The notes: generated by a model from the letters alone, not told the origin. A stretch of 64,000 bases of DNA from Tyzzerella sp. An114 (GCF_002161055.1 NZ_NFLT01000005.1:62001-126000), one strand, 5' to 3'. Counted from the first letter of the stretch, positions 47,333-57,070 are shown. A program made the numbers and translations.

Positions 47333-48688
47333 TTGAAAGCTAATATATCATTTATTTCCCTTGGCTGTGACAAAAATCTTGTTGACAGTGAGGTAATGCT
47401 TGGTCTTACAAAAAAGGCAGGATTTAATATTGTACCTGATGAGGCCGACGCAGATATTATTGTAATAAATACTTGCTGTTTTATAAAAGATGCCCTTGAG
47501 GAAAGTATAGAGACAATTATAGATGCCGGAAAATACAAAGAAGATAGATGTAAAGGAATTATTATTGCAGGTTGTCTTGGACAGAGATATGAAAAAGAAA
47601 TTTTTGAGGAGATGCCTGAGGTTGACGCTGTAATAGGTACAACAGCCTATGAAGATATTGTTGAGGTTGCCGAGAGAGTTCTTAATGGTGAAAAACAGTT
47701 TAAGGACATAAAGAGCATTGACCTTGCCTGTGATGATGATAAAAGCGAGCTTAGGGTTTTATCTTCAGCAGGATATTCTGCAAATCTTAAAATAGCTGAA
47801 GGCTGCAATAATCATTGTACATACTGTGTTATACCTAAATTAAGAGGAAAATACAGAAGTCGTAAAATGGAAAGCCTTATAAGAGAAGCTGAAATGCTTG
47901 CTAAAAATGGTGTTAAAGAACTTGTTCTTGTTGCTCAGGACGTAGCTTTATATGGTATTGACCTTTATGGTGAAAATCGTCTCCATGTTCTTTTGGAGAA
48001 CCTTTGTAAGGTTGAAGGCATAGAATGGATAAGACTTCTTTATTGCTACCCTGAACATTTGACAGATGAGACAATAGCTGTTATGGCGAAAGAAGAAAAA
48101 ATCTGTCATTATATAGACATGCCACTTCAACATACTGTTGACAGTGTTCTTAAAAAAATGGGAAGAAGAAGCACAAAAGCTATGATAAGAGAAATTGTCG
48201 GAAAACTTAGAACAGCTATGCCTGATATTGCCATAAGAACAACAATTATAACAGGTTTTCCACAGGAGACAGAGGAAGACGTGGAAGAACTTATGGAATT
48301 CATAAGTGAAATAAAATTTGACCGATTGGGTGTGTTTTCATATTCACAGGAGGAGGGAACTCCTGCTGCGAAAATGGAAGGTCAGATTGATGATGATTTA
48401 AAAGAGGACAGAAGAAACCGTATACTTGAATGTCAGAAATTTATTTCTGCACAAAATTGTGAAAGTATGGTTGGAAAAGTAATAAAAGTTATTGTGGACG
48501 GAAAGATACCTGAAGAAAATATATACTGTGGAAGATGCTATAAAGATGCACCTGAAATTGACGGTATGGTATTTATAAAGAGTGATTATGAGCTCTTGTC
48601 AGGGGATTTTGCTGATGTGCTTATCACAGAGGCAAGTGATTATGATTTGATAGGGGAGACTTATTATGGAGATGAATTTGCCGAATAA
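47333..48688 (+). CDS. rimO: Ribosomal protein S12 methylthiotransferase
   Basis: A 451-residue radical SAM enzyme that adds a methylthio group to an aspartate of ribosomal protein S12. It begins MKANISFISLGCDKNLVDSE with the first UPF0004 cysteine, has CCFIKDALEESIE and IIAGCLGQRY for the auxiliary cluster, and the SAM cluster C158, C162, C165 in CNNHCTYCVIPKLRGKYRSR-type sequence, the RimO (not MiaB) signature. A C-terminal TRAM domain follows. The start is TTG 47333, 6 bases after CGGAGGT; no ATG is possible there. The end overlaps pgsA by 23 bases. Confidence 0.93.
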   Translation: MKANISFISLGCDKNLVDSEVMLGLTKKAGFNIVPDEADADIIVINTCCFIKDALEESIETIIDAGKYKEDRCKGIIIAGCLGQRYEKEIFEEMPEVDAVIGTTAYEDIVEVAERVLNGEKQFKDIKSIDLACDDDKSELRVLSSAGYSANLKIAEGCNNHCTYCVIPKLRGKYRSRKMESLIREAEMLAKNGVKELVLVAQDVALYGIDLYGENRLHVLLENLCKVEGIEWIRLLYCYPEHLTDETIAVMAKEEKICHYIDMPLQHTVDSVLKKMGRRSTKAMIREIVGKLRTAMPDIAIRTTIITGFPQETEEDVEELMEFISEIKFDRLGVFSYSQEEGTPAAKMEGQIDDDLKEDRRNRILECQKFISAQNCESMVGKVIKVIVDGKIPEENIYCGRCYKDAPEIDGMVFIKSDYELLSGDFADVLITEASDYDLIGETYYGDEFAE

Positions 48689-49211
48689 ACTTACAATACT
48701 TAGAGTTATACTTATACCAGTATTTCTTGTTGTACTTCTTTCTGATTTTATACCAGGTCCATTAAATAGATATATTGCCATAGCTATATTTATTATAGCT
48801 TCTCTGACAGATATGCTTGATGGACATATTGCAAGAAGTAGAAATCTTGTTACAAATTTCGGAAAATTTATGGACCCTCTTGCAGATAAACTTCTTGTTA
48901 GTGCAGCTATGATTGCTATGGTTGAAATGGGTTCACTTCCTTCATGGGTTGTAATTATTATTATAAGCCGTGAATTTGCCATAACTGGTTTTAGAATACT
49001 TGCCATAGAGGCAAACAAAGTTATTGCTGCCAGTTGGTGGGGAAAAATAAAAACAACAACACAGATGATAATGATAATATATCTTCTTATTGGACTTAAA
49101 GGTTTTGTTTTCCAAGCAATAGGAGGATTTCTTATAGCTCTTGCTACACTTTTTACAATTATATCTGGTGTTGACTATATTGTTAAAAATATTGAAGTTT
49201 TAAAAGGCTGA
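48666..49211 (+). CDS. pgsA: CDP-diacylglycerol-glycerol-3-phosphate phosphatidyltransferase
   Basis: A 181-residue membrane enzyme that makes phosphatidylglycerol phosphate, the first step to phosphatidylglycerol and cardiolipin. The CDP-alcohol motif DG-x2-AR-x8-G-x3-D-x3-D is exact: D52, G53, A56, R57, G66, D70 and D74 within LDGHIARSRN and GKFMDPLADK. About five helices. GGGGAG lies 7 bases before the ATG, inside the end of rimO, so rimO and pgsA are coupled; this gene order is usual in Firmicutes. Confidence 0.95.
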   Translation: MEMNLPNKLTILRVILIPVFLVVLLSDFIPGPLNRYIAIAIFIIASLTDMLDGHIARSRNLVTNFGKFMDPLADKLLVSAAMIAMVEMGSLPSWVVIIIISREFAITGFRILAIEANKVIAASWWGKIKTTTQMIMIIYLLIGLKGFVFQAIGGFLIALATLFTIISGVDYIVKNIEVLKG

Positions 49212-49236
49212 TATTTATATATTTTAAAAAAATTTT

Positions 49237-49268
49237 AGAGGTGTGTTTTCACACCTCTTATTTTTTTA
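49237..49268 (+). terminator. Terminator after pgsA
   Basis: AGAGGTGTG / CACACCTCT with a TTTT loop and a T run. Confidence 0.85.
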
Positions 49269-49332
49269 CTTGAAATTATATTTTACTGGTTTAAAATAAA
49301 ATATAAATATATAAAAAGAAGGTGTATTATTT

Positions 49333-50577
49333 ATGAATGCTGAAATTTTAGCTGTTGGAACTGAAATTCTTCTTGGTGATATTGTGAATACAAATGCACA
49401 GTATCTTGCAAGAGAGTTGGCTGATTTGGGTATAGGTGTATATTATCAGACTGTTGTAGGTGATAATCCTGATAGACTTAGAGATACCATATATAAAGCC
49501 TTTTCTCGTGCTGACCTTATTATAACAACAGGAGGACTTGGACCAACTGAGGATGACCTTACAAAAGAAACAGGAGCTAAGTATTTTGATAAAGAACTTG
49601 TTCTTGATGAAAAAGCTCTTGATGATATAAAAGAGTTTTTTGAAAAAACAGGCAGAAAAATGACAGAAAATAATGTTAAGCAAGCCTATGTTCCAGAAGG
49701 TTCAACAGTTCTTTACAATGAAAATGGAACTGCACCGGGAATAATAATAGAAGAAAATGGCAAAATACTTATAATGCTTCCTGGACCTCCAAAGGAAACT
49801 ATACCAATATTTGAAAATCAAGTTAAACCTTTTTTAAAGAGTAAACAGGAGTATACTCTTGTATCAAGAGTTTTGAGAGTTGCCGGTGTTGGTGAAAGTA
49901 AAATGGAAACACTTGTTAAAGATATTATTGAAAACAGTGAAAATCCAACAGTAGCACCTTATGCAAAGGATAATGAAGCTATTTTAAGAATTACAGCAAA
50001 AGCTCACAATGAACAGGAAGCTATGGAGCTTATAAAACCTGTTGCCGATGAGATATATAATAGGCTTGGTGATGCCATATATGGGGAGGGAGATACTAAT
50101 CTTGAGTCTGTTGTAGCAGAATTGCTTATAAATAAAAAAATGACAATATCAACAAGTGAGTCATGTACAGGAGGACTTCTTGCAGGAACACTTATAGAGT
50201 ATCCGGGAATATCAAGTGTATTTATGGACGGTGTTGTTTCTTATTCCAATGAGTCTAAAATGTATCGTTTAGGTGTTAAAGAGGAGACTTTGGAAAAATA
50301 CGGTGCTGTAAGCCATGAGACAGCAGCAGAAATGGCAAAGGGTATTGCTGAAACAGCAGGAACAAATATAGGTATATCAACAACAGGAATAGCAGGACCA
50401 GGAGGAGGAAGCCCTGAAAAACCTGTGGGACTTGTTTATGTTGGTATATGTATAAATGGAAATGTAAAAACAAAAGAAATGCATTTTGCCGGAACAAGAG
50501 AAAAAATAAGAGGTAGAGCTGTTTATGGTGCTCTCAACTGGCTCAGAAAAGAGCTTTTAAATCTTGATGAACAGTAA
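49333..50577 (+). CDS. cinA: CinA family protein (nicotinamide-nucleotide amidase)
   Basis: A 414-residue two-domain protein. The N-terminal MoCF-like domain (about 1-170) shows NAEILAVGTEILLGDIVNTN, TTGGLGPTEDDLT and MLPGPPKE; a linker leads to the C-terminal amidase domain (about 255-414) with STSESCTGGLLAGTLIEYPG, GAVSHETAAEMAKG and ISTTGIAGPGGGSPEKPVG. CinA recycles pyridine nucleotides by deamidating nicotinamide mononucleotide; in competent Gram-positive bacteria it often lies next to recA, as here with one gene between. Length is normal. Confidence 0.93.
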   Translation: MNAEILAVGTEILLGDIVNTNAQYLARELADLGIGVYYQTVVGDNPDRLRDTIYKAFSRADLIITTGGLGPTEDDLTKETGAKYFDKELVLDEKALDDIKEFFEKTGRKMTENNVKQAYVPEGSTVLYNENGTAPGIIIEENGKILIMLPGPPKETIPIFENQVKPFLKSKQEYTLVSRVLRVAGVGESKMETLVKDIIENSENPTVAPYAKDNEAILRITAKAHNEQEAMELIKPVADEIYNRLGDAIYGEGDTNLESVVAELLINKKMTISTSESCTGGLLAGTLIEYPGISSVFMDGVVSYSNESKMYRLGVKEETLEKYGAVSHETAAEMAKGIAETAGTNIGISTTGIAGPGGGSPEKPVGLVYVGICINGNVKTKEMHFAGTREKIRGRAVYGALNWLRKELLNLDEQ

Positions 50578-51453
50578 AAAGGCGGATATTCTCCTTATAT
50601 TTGCGGCTTTTGTAGGTGGAGCTGGATTTATAGGTATGAAATATCTTCTTGAGGCAGGATATAATACATTTCAGACAATATACGGAAGATTTTTTGTTGC
50701 TTCTGTTTTTATGGCTATTGTTTTTAAAAATAATTTAAAAGGAATTACAAAGAATGATATTAAAGGTGGATTTATAACAGGAGTTTTTTTGTTTGGTCTT
50801 TTCTTTTTTATGGTTGTTGGTTTAAAATATACAACAGCCTCTGTAAATGCGTTTTTGACAAATGTAAGTTCTGTTATTGTTCCCTTTATATGTTGGATAT
50901 TTTTTAATGATAAACCTAAATTTTATTCTTTTTTAGCTGGCTTTGTAACTGTTTTAGGGGTGTGGTTTTTATCTTTTGATGGTAATTTTGATTTTGGCTT
51001 TGGAGCTTTTATGTCTTTGATAGCGTCATTTTCATTTGCTTTTCAGATTGTTTTTATTGAAAGATTTGTTAAAAATACAAACCCTGTAAATCTTGCAATC
51101 ATTGAAAATTTGACAGTGTTTATACTTGCTTTTTTAGTTTCTTTCATCATGGGTGAAAAACTTCCAACCTTAAAAAAGAGAGTATTTCTGTATTTTTAAT
51201 GCTGGGCATTTTCTGTACAGGAATGTATTTTGTCATACAGTCTGTTTGTCAAAAGTATACATCTTCATCAAAAGTTGGAGTTATACTTTGCTCTGAGGCA
51301 GTTTTTACAGCTATAATGTCAGCTTTTATAATGAATGAAAAAACGAGCTCTTTTGGAATTTTAGGCTGTGTGTTTATATTTTTAGGTGTCATAATTGCCG
51401 AAACAAAATTTTCATTTATTTTAAATATTTTTAAAAATAAATCTGTTGACTAA
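50567..51453 (+). pseudogene. EamA/DMT-family permease split by a one-base frameshift
   Basis: The first frame (from ATG 50567, overlapping the end of cinA) gives about 210 residues with the first six to seven helices of an EamA permease and ends at 51197-51199. The remaining helices (IFCTGMYFVIQSVCQKYTSSSKVGVIL, SEAVFTAIMSAFIMNEKTS, GCVFIFLGVIIAET) are in the -1 frame up to 51453. The change of frame maps to six A residues at 51172-51177: adding one A, or a -1 slip, joins ...LPTLKK to ESISVFLMLGIFC and gives a normal length of about 295 residues. In the zero frame the site reads ttA-AAA-AAG. The second part has no ribosome site of its own. Substrate unknown. Confidence 0.8.
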
Positions 51454-51474
51454 TATTGTTTTTTATTATATAAT
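51446..51474 (+). promoter_or_regulatory. recA promoter
   Basis: TTGACT (51446-51451), 17 bp, TATAAT (51469-51474). The -35 overlaps the last codons of the permease gene. Confidence 0.75.
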
Positions 51475-51476
51475 AA

Positions 51477-51488
51477 GAACACAAGTTC
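51477..51488 (+). promoter_or_regulatory. LexA (SOS) box of recA
   Basis: GAAC-ACAA-GTTC matches the Gram-positive GAAC-N4-GTTC core exactly and sits two bases after the -10, over the predicted start of transcription, an effective position for repression. Confidence 0.8.
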
Positions 51489-51518
51489 GATTTTACTATG
51501 AAAGGCAGTTGATTATAA

Positions 51519-52646
51519 GTGGCAGATAAAAAAGGAAACAAAAAGTTTGACTTTGATGATGCTAAAGGTGAAGACAGAGAAAAAGCCCTTGAAGCGGCTT
51601 TAGGTCATATTGAAAAACAGTTTGGAAAAGGTGCTGTAATGAAACTTGGAGATAGTGCTTCAAGAATGAATGTTGAAGTAACTCCAACAGGTGCTTTAAG
51701 CCTTGATATTGCCCTTGGTGTTGGTGGTATACCAAAGGGAAGAATTATTGAAATTTTTGGACCTGAATCATCAGGTAAAACAACTGTTGCCCTTCATATG
51801 GTAGCAGAAGTTCAGAAACAGGGCGGTATTGCAGGTTATATTGACGCTGAACATGCTCTTGACCCTGTATATGCAAAAAATTTAGGTGTTGATATTGATA
51901 ATCTCTATATTTCACAGCCAGATGACGGAGAACAGGCTCTTGAGATTGCCGAAACTATGGTTCGCTCAGGTGCTATGGATATAGTTATAGTTGACTCTGT
52001 TGCAGCTTTAGTTCCTCGTGCAGAGATAGAAGGCGAAATGGGAGACTCTCACATGGGACTTCAGGCAAGACTTATGTCTCAGGCTTTAAGAAAACTTACA
52101 GGTATAACAAACAAATCAAAATGTAGCGTTATATTTATAAATCAGCTTAGAGAAAAAATTGGTGTTACTTTCGGAAATCCTGAGACAACAACAGGTGGTC
52201 GTGCTTTAAAATTCTATGCTTCCATAAGAATTGATATAAGAAGAACTGATACATTAAAACAGAGTAATGACCTTGTTGGTAACAGAACAAAAGCAAAAGT
52301 TGTTAAAAACAAAGTTTCACCACCTTTCAAAACTGCTGAGTTTGATATTATGTATGGTGAAGGCATATCGAAAGAGGGAGACGTTTTAGACCTTGCTGCT
52401 GATATTGATATTGTAAATAAGAGCGGTGCTTGGTATTCCTATGGTGAAACAAGAATTGGTCAGGGACGTGAAAATGCTAAAATTTATCTCAAAGAACACC
52501 CTGAAATGTGTCATGAGATTGAAAATGCTGTAAGAGCATACTATGACCTTCCTGTTCTTGATGATTTTGAAACAGTTTCTGAAAATGAAATTGATGAAAC
52601 ACCTATTGAAGTTTCAGAGAATGTTGAAGAAAAAGAAGAATTTTAA
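51519..52646 (+). CDS. recA: Recombinase RecA
   Basis: A 375-residue ATPase that forms filaments on single-stranded DNA, drives strand exchange and triggers LexA self-cleavage. Walker [10 protein letters not shown] begins at residue 81; other marks are [60 protein letters not shown] in the L2 region, [11 protein letters not shown] and [11 protein letters not shown]. The C-terminal tail is acidic. The start is GTG 51519 with AAAGG about 14 bases upstream, a weak site. SOS control is suggested by the LexA box. Confidence 0.97.
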   Translation: MADKKGNKKFDFDDAKGEDREKALEAALGHIEKQFGKGAVMKLGDSASRMNVEVTPTGALSLDIALGVGGIPKGRIIEIFGPESSGKTTVALHMVAEVQKQGGIAGYIDAEHALDPVYAKNLGVDIDNLYISQPDDGEQALEIAETMVRSGAMDIVIVDSVAALVPRAEIEGEMGDSHMGLQARLMSQALRKLTGITNKSKCSVIFINQLREKIGVTFGNPETTTGGRALKFYASIRIDIRRTDTLKQSNDLVGNRTKAKVVKNKVSPPFKTAEFDIMYGEGISKEGDVLDLAADIDIVNKSGAWYSYGETRIGQGRENAKIYLKEHPEMCHEIENAVRAYYDLPVLDDFETVSENEIDETPIEVSENVEEKEEF

Positions 52647-52667
52647 TATAATATTATAAAACTAAAG

Positions 52668-52712
52668 ACACATCACATGGAATTAAAATTTCTGTGTGAT
52701 GTGTTTTATTTT
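52668..52712 (+). terminator. Terminator between recA and recX
   Basis: ACACATCACA (52668-52677) / TGTGATGTGT (52695-52704) followed by TTTATTTT. Readthrough would give low RecX relative to RecA. Confidence 0.8.
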
Positions 52713-52728
52713 GCAGAGGTGATTTTTT

Positions 52729-53352
52729 ATGATAGTTACAGCCCTTGAACAGCAAAAAAAAGATAAAAGTCGATATTCTGTATATATTGACGGAAATTTT
52801 GCCTTTGGTCTTTCTGCCGCTGATGTTGAATATTTTAAAATAAAAGAAGGTTTTGAAATATCAGAGACAACATATAACTATATTACCGATAGTCTCGTAT
52901 ATATAAAGGCTCAAGATACAGCCTTAAAATTTTTGGGATATAAAATGCGTACAGAAAATGAAGTTTATAAAAAACTGTCTGAAAAAGATTATTCGGAAGA
53001 TATAAAATCAAGAGTAATGGCTTTTTTAAAAAAATATGGATATGTTGACGATAAAAAGTATTGTGAAGCCTATATAAAAGAATGTGAGAGACTTAAACCT
53101 AAAGGAAAGTATTTGATAAAATATGAACTGTCCCAAAGAGGTGTAGATGACAAAGTAATTTATGAAGTTTTTGAAAATATGGATTTAGATGAAATTTCTG
53201 GTGCTGTTAAACTTATAAGAAAAAAAATAAAAGACTTCTCTAATGTGGATTTTAAAGAGAAACAGAAAGTTTTTGCTATGTTACAGCGAAAAGGCTATAA
53301 TTATGATGTTATAAAAGAGGCTTTTGATGAGGCTTCTTCTGATGATTTTTAA
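52729..53352 (+). CDS. recX: RecA regulator RecX
   Basis: A 207-residue all-helical protein that modulates RecA filaments. It begins VTALEQQKKDKSRYSVYIDGNFAFGLS, then has the three-helix repeats: AQDTALKFLGYKMRTENEVYKKL, ...VMAFLKKYGYVDDKKYCEAYI and KGKYLIKYELSQRGVDDKVI, ending LQRKGYNYDVIKEAF. Order recA-terminator-recX is common. Ribosome site AGAGGTGA. Confidence 0.88.
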   Translation: MIVTALEQQKKDKSRYSVYIDGNFAFGLSAADVEYFKIKEGFEISETTYNYITDSLVYIKAQDTALKFLGYKMRTENEVYKKLSEKDYSEDIKSRVMAFLKKYGYVDDKKYCEAYIKECERLKPKGKYLIKYELSQRGVDDKVIYEVFENMDLDEISGAVKLIRKKIKDFSNVDFKEKQKVFAMLQRKGYNYDVIKEAFDEASSDDF

Positions 53353-53430
53353 CTTTAAGAATAAGGGTTTTGTTTTTTGTATATTTTATGATATTATATA
53401 AAGGTCAATTTATTTTCGGAGGTGGGAGAA

Positions 53431-56277
53431 ATGTCCTATTATATCGGTGAAATAGTAAAACTTAGGGCGGATTTTTTAAATGCCCACAAAAAAGGTGATT
53501 ATATACAAGCTATTATTGCGGGTGAAAAGATAATTAAGAAATATGAAGAAAATGGGGACAAGGACAGTATTGATTATTCTATTGATATGTATAATCTTGG
53601 TGTTGCCCATGATGATGTAAATAATTATCCTGCTGCAATAGATTGTTATATGAAAGCTAAAGATATAAGAGAAAAGAAAAATCAAAAAACAGTTGAATAT
53701 GCTAATATTATAAATAACTTAGCTATTGACCTTTCCATTATGGGTAAAAATAAAGAGGCACTTCCTCTTATGGAGGAGGCTATTTTAATTTTTGATAAAA
53801 ATTATGGAAGTAGCCATATTGATTATATATTAGCTTTATACAATATAGGTAATATATATGCTGATATGAAAGATTATAATAAGGCTATTGATTACCTTAG
53901 ACGTGCTTTAGTTAAGGCTCAGCGTAAAAATGGATTTTTAAAAAATGATTATGCTGATATTTATTCAAGTCTTGCGAAGTGTTTTGAAAGATTAGGAAAT
54001 TATCGTGAAGCCATAAGAAATTATACTAATTCAATAGAAGTTATAGAAAATAATCTTGATACAAAAAGTTTTTATTATATGTCTGTTCTTGTATCAGCAT
54101 CCCTTGTTTGTGAAAAAGCAAAATTTTATGATAAGGCTATAAAATATTCAGAGAGAGCTTTGGAAATAAGAACATCAATAATGGAAGAAAAACATTTGGA
54201 TTATATTACAAGTCTTAATGCCCTTGCATCTTTATATACAAAGTCAAAAAATTATAAAAAAGCAATGGAAAAGCATGAAGAAATATTGGGCTTAGTAAAA
54301 GATATGCTTGGAGAAGAACACGCTTTTTATGCTGACTCTATAAATAATATAGGTGTTGATTATGGCAACATGGAAGACTATGAAAATGCTATAAAATACC
54401 ATGAAAAAGCCCTTGAAATTAAAAATAAAATTATGGGTGAAGATAGTGCTAATATTGCAGTGACATATATAAGTCTTGGAAATATATATTCAAAAATGAA
54501 AGAGAAAGAAAAAGCTGTTGAAGCATATCAAAAAGCCCTTGAAATAAGAAAAAATTATTATGGTGAAGGTAATTTATACTATATAGAAGTTCTTAATGCC
54601 ATAGGAAAGTTTTATTGTGATTTAGGTGACTATGTGGAGTCCTGTGATTATTATATGAAAGCTATGATGTTAAGAAGCACTATTGCCGAGAAAAGCTCTA
54701 TGGGTTATGTTAAAAACCTTATGGAGATGACAGAAGTTTTCAGTAAAGCTGGAAAGAAAAAACAAGCTCTTGACCTTATTCAAGACGGTATAACTATAAG
54801 GAAAAAAATTTATGGTGAAAAACACCCTAAATATGCAGATGTTCTTTTTGCCAAAGCTGAAATATTAATGAATGGTAAAGACTATGCTAAGGCACAAAGT
54901 ATTCTTGAGGATATAGTGGTTATAAGAGAAGAAATGCTTGGAAGTGATAGTGTTGATTTTAAAGAGGCTTTAAGTCTTTATGCAGACGCTTGCAGACTTT
55001 CGGGAAATTATGATGAAGCTATAAATTGCTATGAGAGAAGTATAGACCTTAATTTTGAACAGGATTATGATGATAAATTAAAGGTTGCAAAAGAAAAAGT
55101 TAAAGTTGCCCTTGCTATATTTGGAAAAGGCGATATTAAAAGAGCTAATATGTATTATAAAAAGGCTGTAAGCTACTATACAAGAAATAAAATACCTGAA
55201 GATGACTTTTTATATGATAGTGTTCTTGAATGTGTCAGATATAATATAAAGTCAAAGTTTTATAATGAAGCAAATATTATATTAGATAAAGCTGAAAAAA
55301 TATGTGAAAATATTTATGACAGTAAAAGTAGTAAGGCTTTAGATTTGTATATTTTAAAAGCTCAAATTCTTTATGATTGGGGCAAAGATAGAGAAGCCAT
55401 TGATTATATTGAAAATATTCTTAGTTTGTTTAACAGTGATAATGATGATGAAAGCAAATCTGTTACAAAGCTTTATATAATGCTTTCAGACTTATATTTA
55501 AAGGGTAATGACAATGGGAATGCTCTCTATAATTTATTAAAAGCAGAAAAAACAGCAAAAGAAAAGGATTATGTATCTGTTCAAAATAGTATGGGAGATA
55601 TTTATTTCTCAAATAATGAATACGATAAGGCAATAAAACGTTTTGAAATTTCTAAAAACTTTATGGAAGAATATAAAATGACTGATACTTTAGAGTATAT
55701 TCATGTCCATGATATTTTGGGAGATATATATAAAATTAAAGATGATAAAGACAATGTCATAAAAATGTATGAGATTGCTGTTTTAAAAAGAAAAAAACTT
55801 GATAAAAAAGATATTGTGTATATAAATGAAAGTCTTATGCTTGGAGAGATATGGTCAGGAAAAGAAAATGACAAAAAAGCATTAGAATATTTCAGTGAGT
55901 CAGCGGTGACTATATGTGAATTGAGCGGTGAAGATAAAACTTATGGAGCTGTTCTTATGAGAATTGGCTCAATATATGAAAAACAGAGTAAGTTTGAGGA
56001 AGCCTATGGAATGTTTAAAAAGGCTGAACGTATATTGAAAGTGAGAACAGGAGAAAAGAGTGTTGAGTATCTTCAGGCTTTAGGTAAAAGAGCTGATATT
56101 GAATATGAAAAAGGTAATAAAGATGAAGCTCTTGATATATATGAAAAACTCTATTTAACAAGTAAAAAAGATAATGTAAAAGATATTTTCGACAAAGAAA
56201 AGTATGAAAAATTAAGTAAGCTGTATAAAGATAACAAAGATTATAAAAGTTTGTTAAAATTGAAATTTAGACGATAA
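53431..56277 (+). CDS. Giant tetratricopeptide-repeat protein (about 948 residues)
   Basis: The whole protein is a run of about twenty kinesin-light-chain-like TPR units of 40-42 residues, for example NYPAAIDCYMKAKDIREKK, YNKAIDYLRRALVKAQ, YENAIKYHEKALEIKNKIMG and KEKAVEAYQKALEIRKNYYG. There is no signal peptide, membrane segment, enzymatic or DNA-binding domain, so it is a cytosolic superhelical scaffold. Repeats in the first two thirds are regular; the last third is more diverged. I choose ATG 53431, 8 bases after GGAGG; an in-frame GTG (53422) lies on the site. It is monocistronic, between recX and the L21 operon. Partners are unknown. Confidence 0.8.
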   Translation: MSYYIGEIVKLRADFLNAHKKGDYIQAIIAGEKIIKKYEENGDKDSIDYSIDMYNLGVAHDDVNNYPAAIDCYMKAKDIREKKNQKTVEYANIINNLAIDLSIMGKNKEALPLMEEAILIFDKNYGSSHIDYILALYNIGNIYADMKDYNKAIDYLRRALVKAQRKNGFLKNDYADIYSSLAKCFERLGNYREAIRNYTNSIEVIENNLDTKSFYYMSVLVSASLVCEKAKFYDKAIKYSERALEIRTSIMEEKHLDYITSLNALASLYTKSKNYKKAMEKHEEILGLVKDMLGEEHAFYADSINNIGVDYGNMEDYENAIKYHEKALEIKNKIMGEDSANIAVTYISLGNIYSKMKEKEKAVEAYQKALEIRKNYYGEGNLYYIEVLNAIGKFYCDLGDYVESCDYYMKAMMLRSTIAEKSSMGYVKNLMEMTEVFSKAGKKKQALDLIQDGITIRKKIYGEKHPKYADVLFAKAEILMNGKDYAKAQSILEDIVVIREEMLGSDSVDFKEALSLYADACRLSGNYDEAINCYERSIDLNFEQDYDDKLKVAKEKVKVALAIFGKGDIKRANMYYKKAVSYYTRNKIPEDDFLYDSVLECVRYNIKSKFYNEANIILDKAEKICENIYDSKSSKALDLYILKAQILYDWGKDREAIDYIENILSLFNSDNDDESKSVTKLYIMLSDLYLKGNDNGNALYNLLKAEKTAKEKDYVSVQNSMGDIYFSNNEYDKAIKRFEISKNFMEEYKMTDTLEYIHVHDILGDIYKIKDDKDNVIKMYEIAVLKRKKLDKKDIVYINESLMLGEIWSGKENDKKALEYFSESAVTICELSGEDKTYGAVLMRIGSIYEKQSKFEEAYGMFKKAERILKVRTGEKSVEYLQALGKRADIEYEKGNKDEALDIYEKLYLTSKKDNVKDIFDKEKYEKLSKLYKDNKDYKSLLKLKFRR

Positions 56278-56283
56278 AATATG

Positions 56284-56312
56284 TTGACAGAATAGGGTTT
56301 CTATGCTATGAT
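56284..56312 (+). promoter_or_regulatory. Promoter of the rplU operon
   Basis: TTGACA (56284-56289), 17 bp, TATGAT (56307-56312); a strong promoter giving a leader that starts near 56319. Confidence 0.8.
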
Positions 56313-56318
56313 TTACAG

Positions 56319-56404
56319 GTATGTTAAGCCGCACGAAGAGGTTTGAAATCCTGAAAAGGTCAGGGTACCGAATTCGGCGAGTATATTGCGAGGAGGTGCA
56401 GAGA
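56319..56404 (+). ncRNA. Ribosomal protein L21 leader
   Basis: The 86-base leader has the layout of the Firmicute L21 leader: GCCG...CGGC closing stem, inner hairpin CCTG-AAAAGGT-CAGG, the CCGAATTCGG palindrome, then GAGTATATTGCGAGGAGGTG into rplU. It is thought to let L21 control its own operon. The open frame running through the leader (from 56321) is not coding. Confidence 0.75.
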
Positions 56405-56716
56405 ATGTACGCAATTATCGAGACTGGTGGAAAACAGTATAAAGTAGCTGAAGGCGATGTTATTACTGTTGAAAAATTAGGTGTAGAAGCAGGTAGCGAA
56501 TACAGCTTTGACAAAGTTTTAGTTGTTGCTAAAGATGGTGATGTTAAAGTTGGAGCTCCTTACGTTGAGGGTGCTGCTGTTTCAGCTGCTGTTATCGGTG
56601 ATGGAAAAGCTAAAAAGGTTGTAGTTTACAAATACAAATCTAAAAAAGGTTTCCACAAGAAAAAAGGTCACAGACAGCCATTCACAAAATTAGAAATCAA
56701 AGCTATCAATGCTTAA
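56405..56716 (+). CDS. rplU: 50S ribosomal protein L21
   Basis: A 103-residue protein beginning [18 protein letters not shown] and ending with the RNA-binding [19 protein letters not shown] stretch. The start is ATG 56405 after GAGGAGGTG. First gene of rplU-prp-rpmA. Confidence 0.97.
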   Translation: MYAIIETGGKQYKVAEGDVITVEKLGVEAGSEYSFDKVLVVAKDGDVKVGAPYVEGAAVSAAVIGDGKAKKVVVYKYKSKKGFHKKKGHRQPFTKLEIKAINA

Positions 56717-56725
56717 TTTTCTATT

Positions 56726-57070
56726 ATGATAAAAGTTAATATTTATCGTAATAAAAACAATAATATTTATGGATTTAAACTTTCTGGACATGCAGGGTTT
56801 GCCGAGGAAGGCTCTGATATTGTTTGTTCCGCTGTTACTGTTTTAGTTTTTAATACTATAAACTGTATTGAGGAATTTACAGATGAACCTTTTGAATGTG
56901 ACCTTGATGAAAAGAAAGGCGGTTTCATAGATTACAGTCTTCCTGATGTAAAAGAGGGAGGATACAACAAGGACGCTGATATTCTCATTAGAGCAATGGT
57001 CAGAGGCCTTATGGATATTCAGTTAGAATATAGTAGTTATATATCGATAAACGACGAGGAGGTGCACTAG
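56726..57070 (+). CDS. prp: Ribosomal-processing cysteine protease Prp
   Basis: A 114-residue protease (YsxB family) with catalytic H22 in LSGHAGFAEEG and C34 in SDIVCSAV. It removes the first nine residues of L27, a step essential in Firmicutes whose L27 has this extension. It lies between rplU (9 bases) and rpmA (directly abutting), the standard order, and the cleavage site is present in the neighbour. Confidence 0.93.
   Translation: MIKVNIYRNKNNNIYGFKLSGHAGFAEEGSDIVCSAVTVLVFNTINCIEEFTDEPFECDLDEKKGGFIDYSLPDVKEGGYNKDADILIRAMVRGLMDIQLEYSSYISINDEEVH

Noticed and set aside
51199-51453. Separate small membrane protein of 84 residues
   Set aside because: It has no ribosome site and continues the EamA permease exactly after a -1 change of frame.
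56321-56404. N-terminal extension of L21
   Set aside because: The extra codons come from the L21 leader RNA; the conserved protein starts at ATG 56405.
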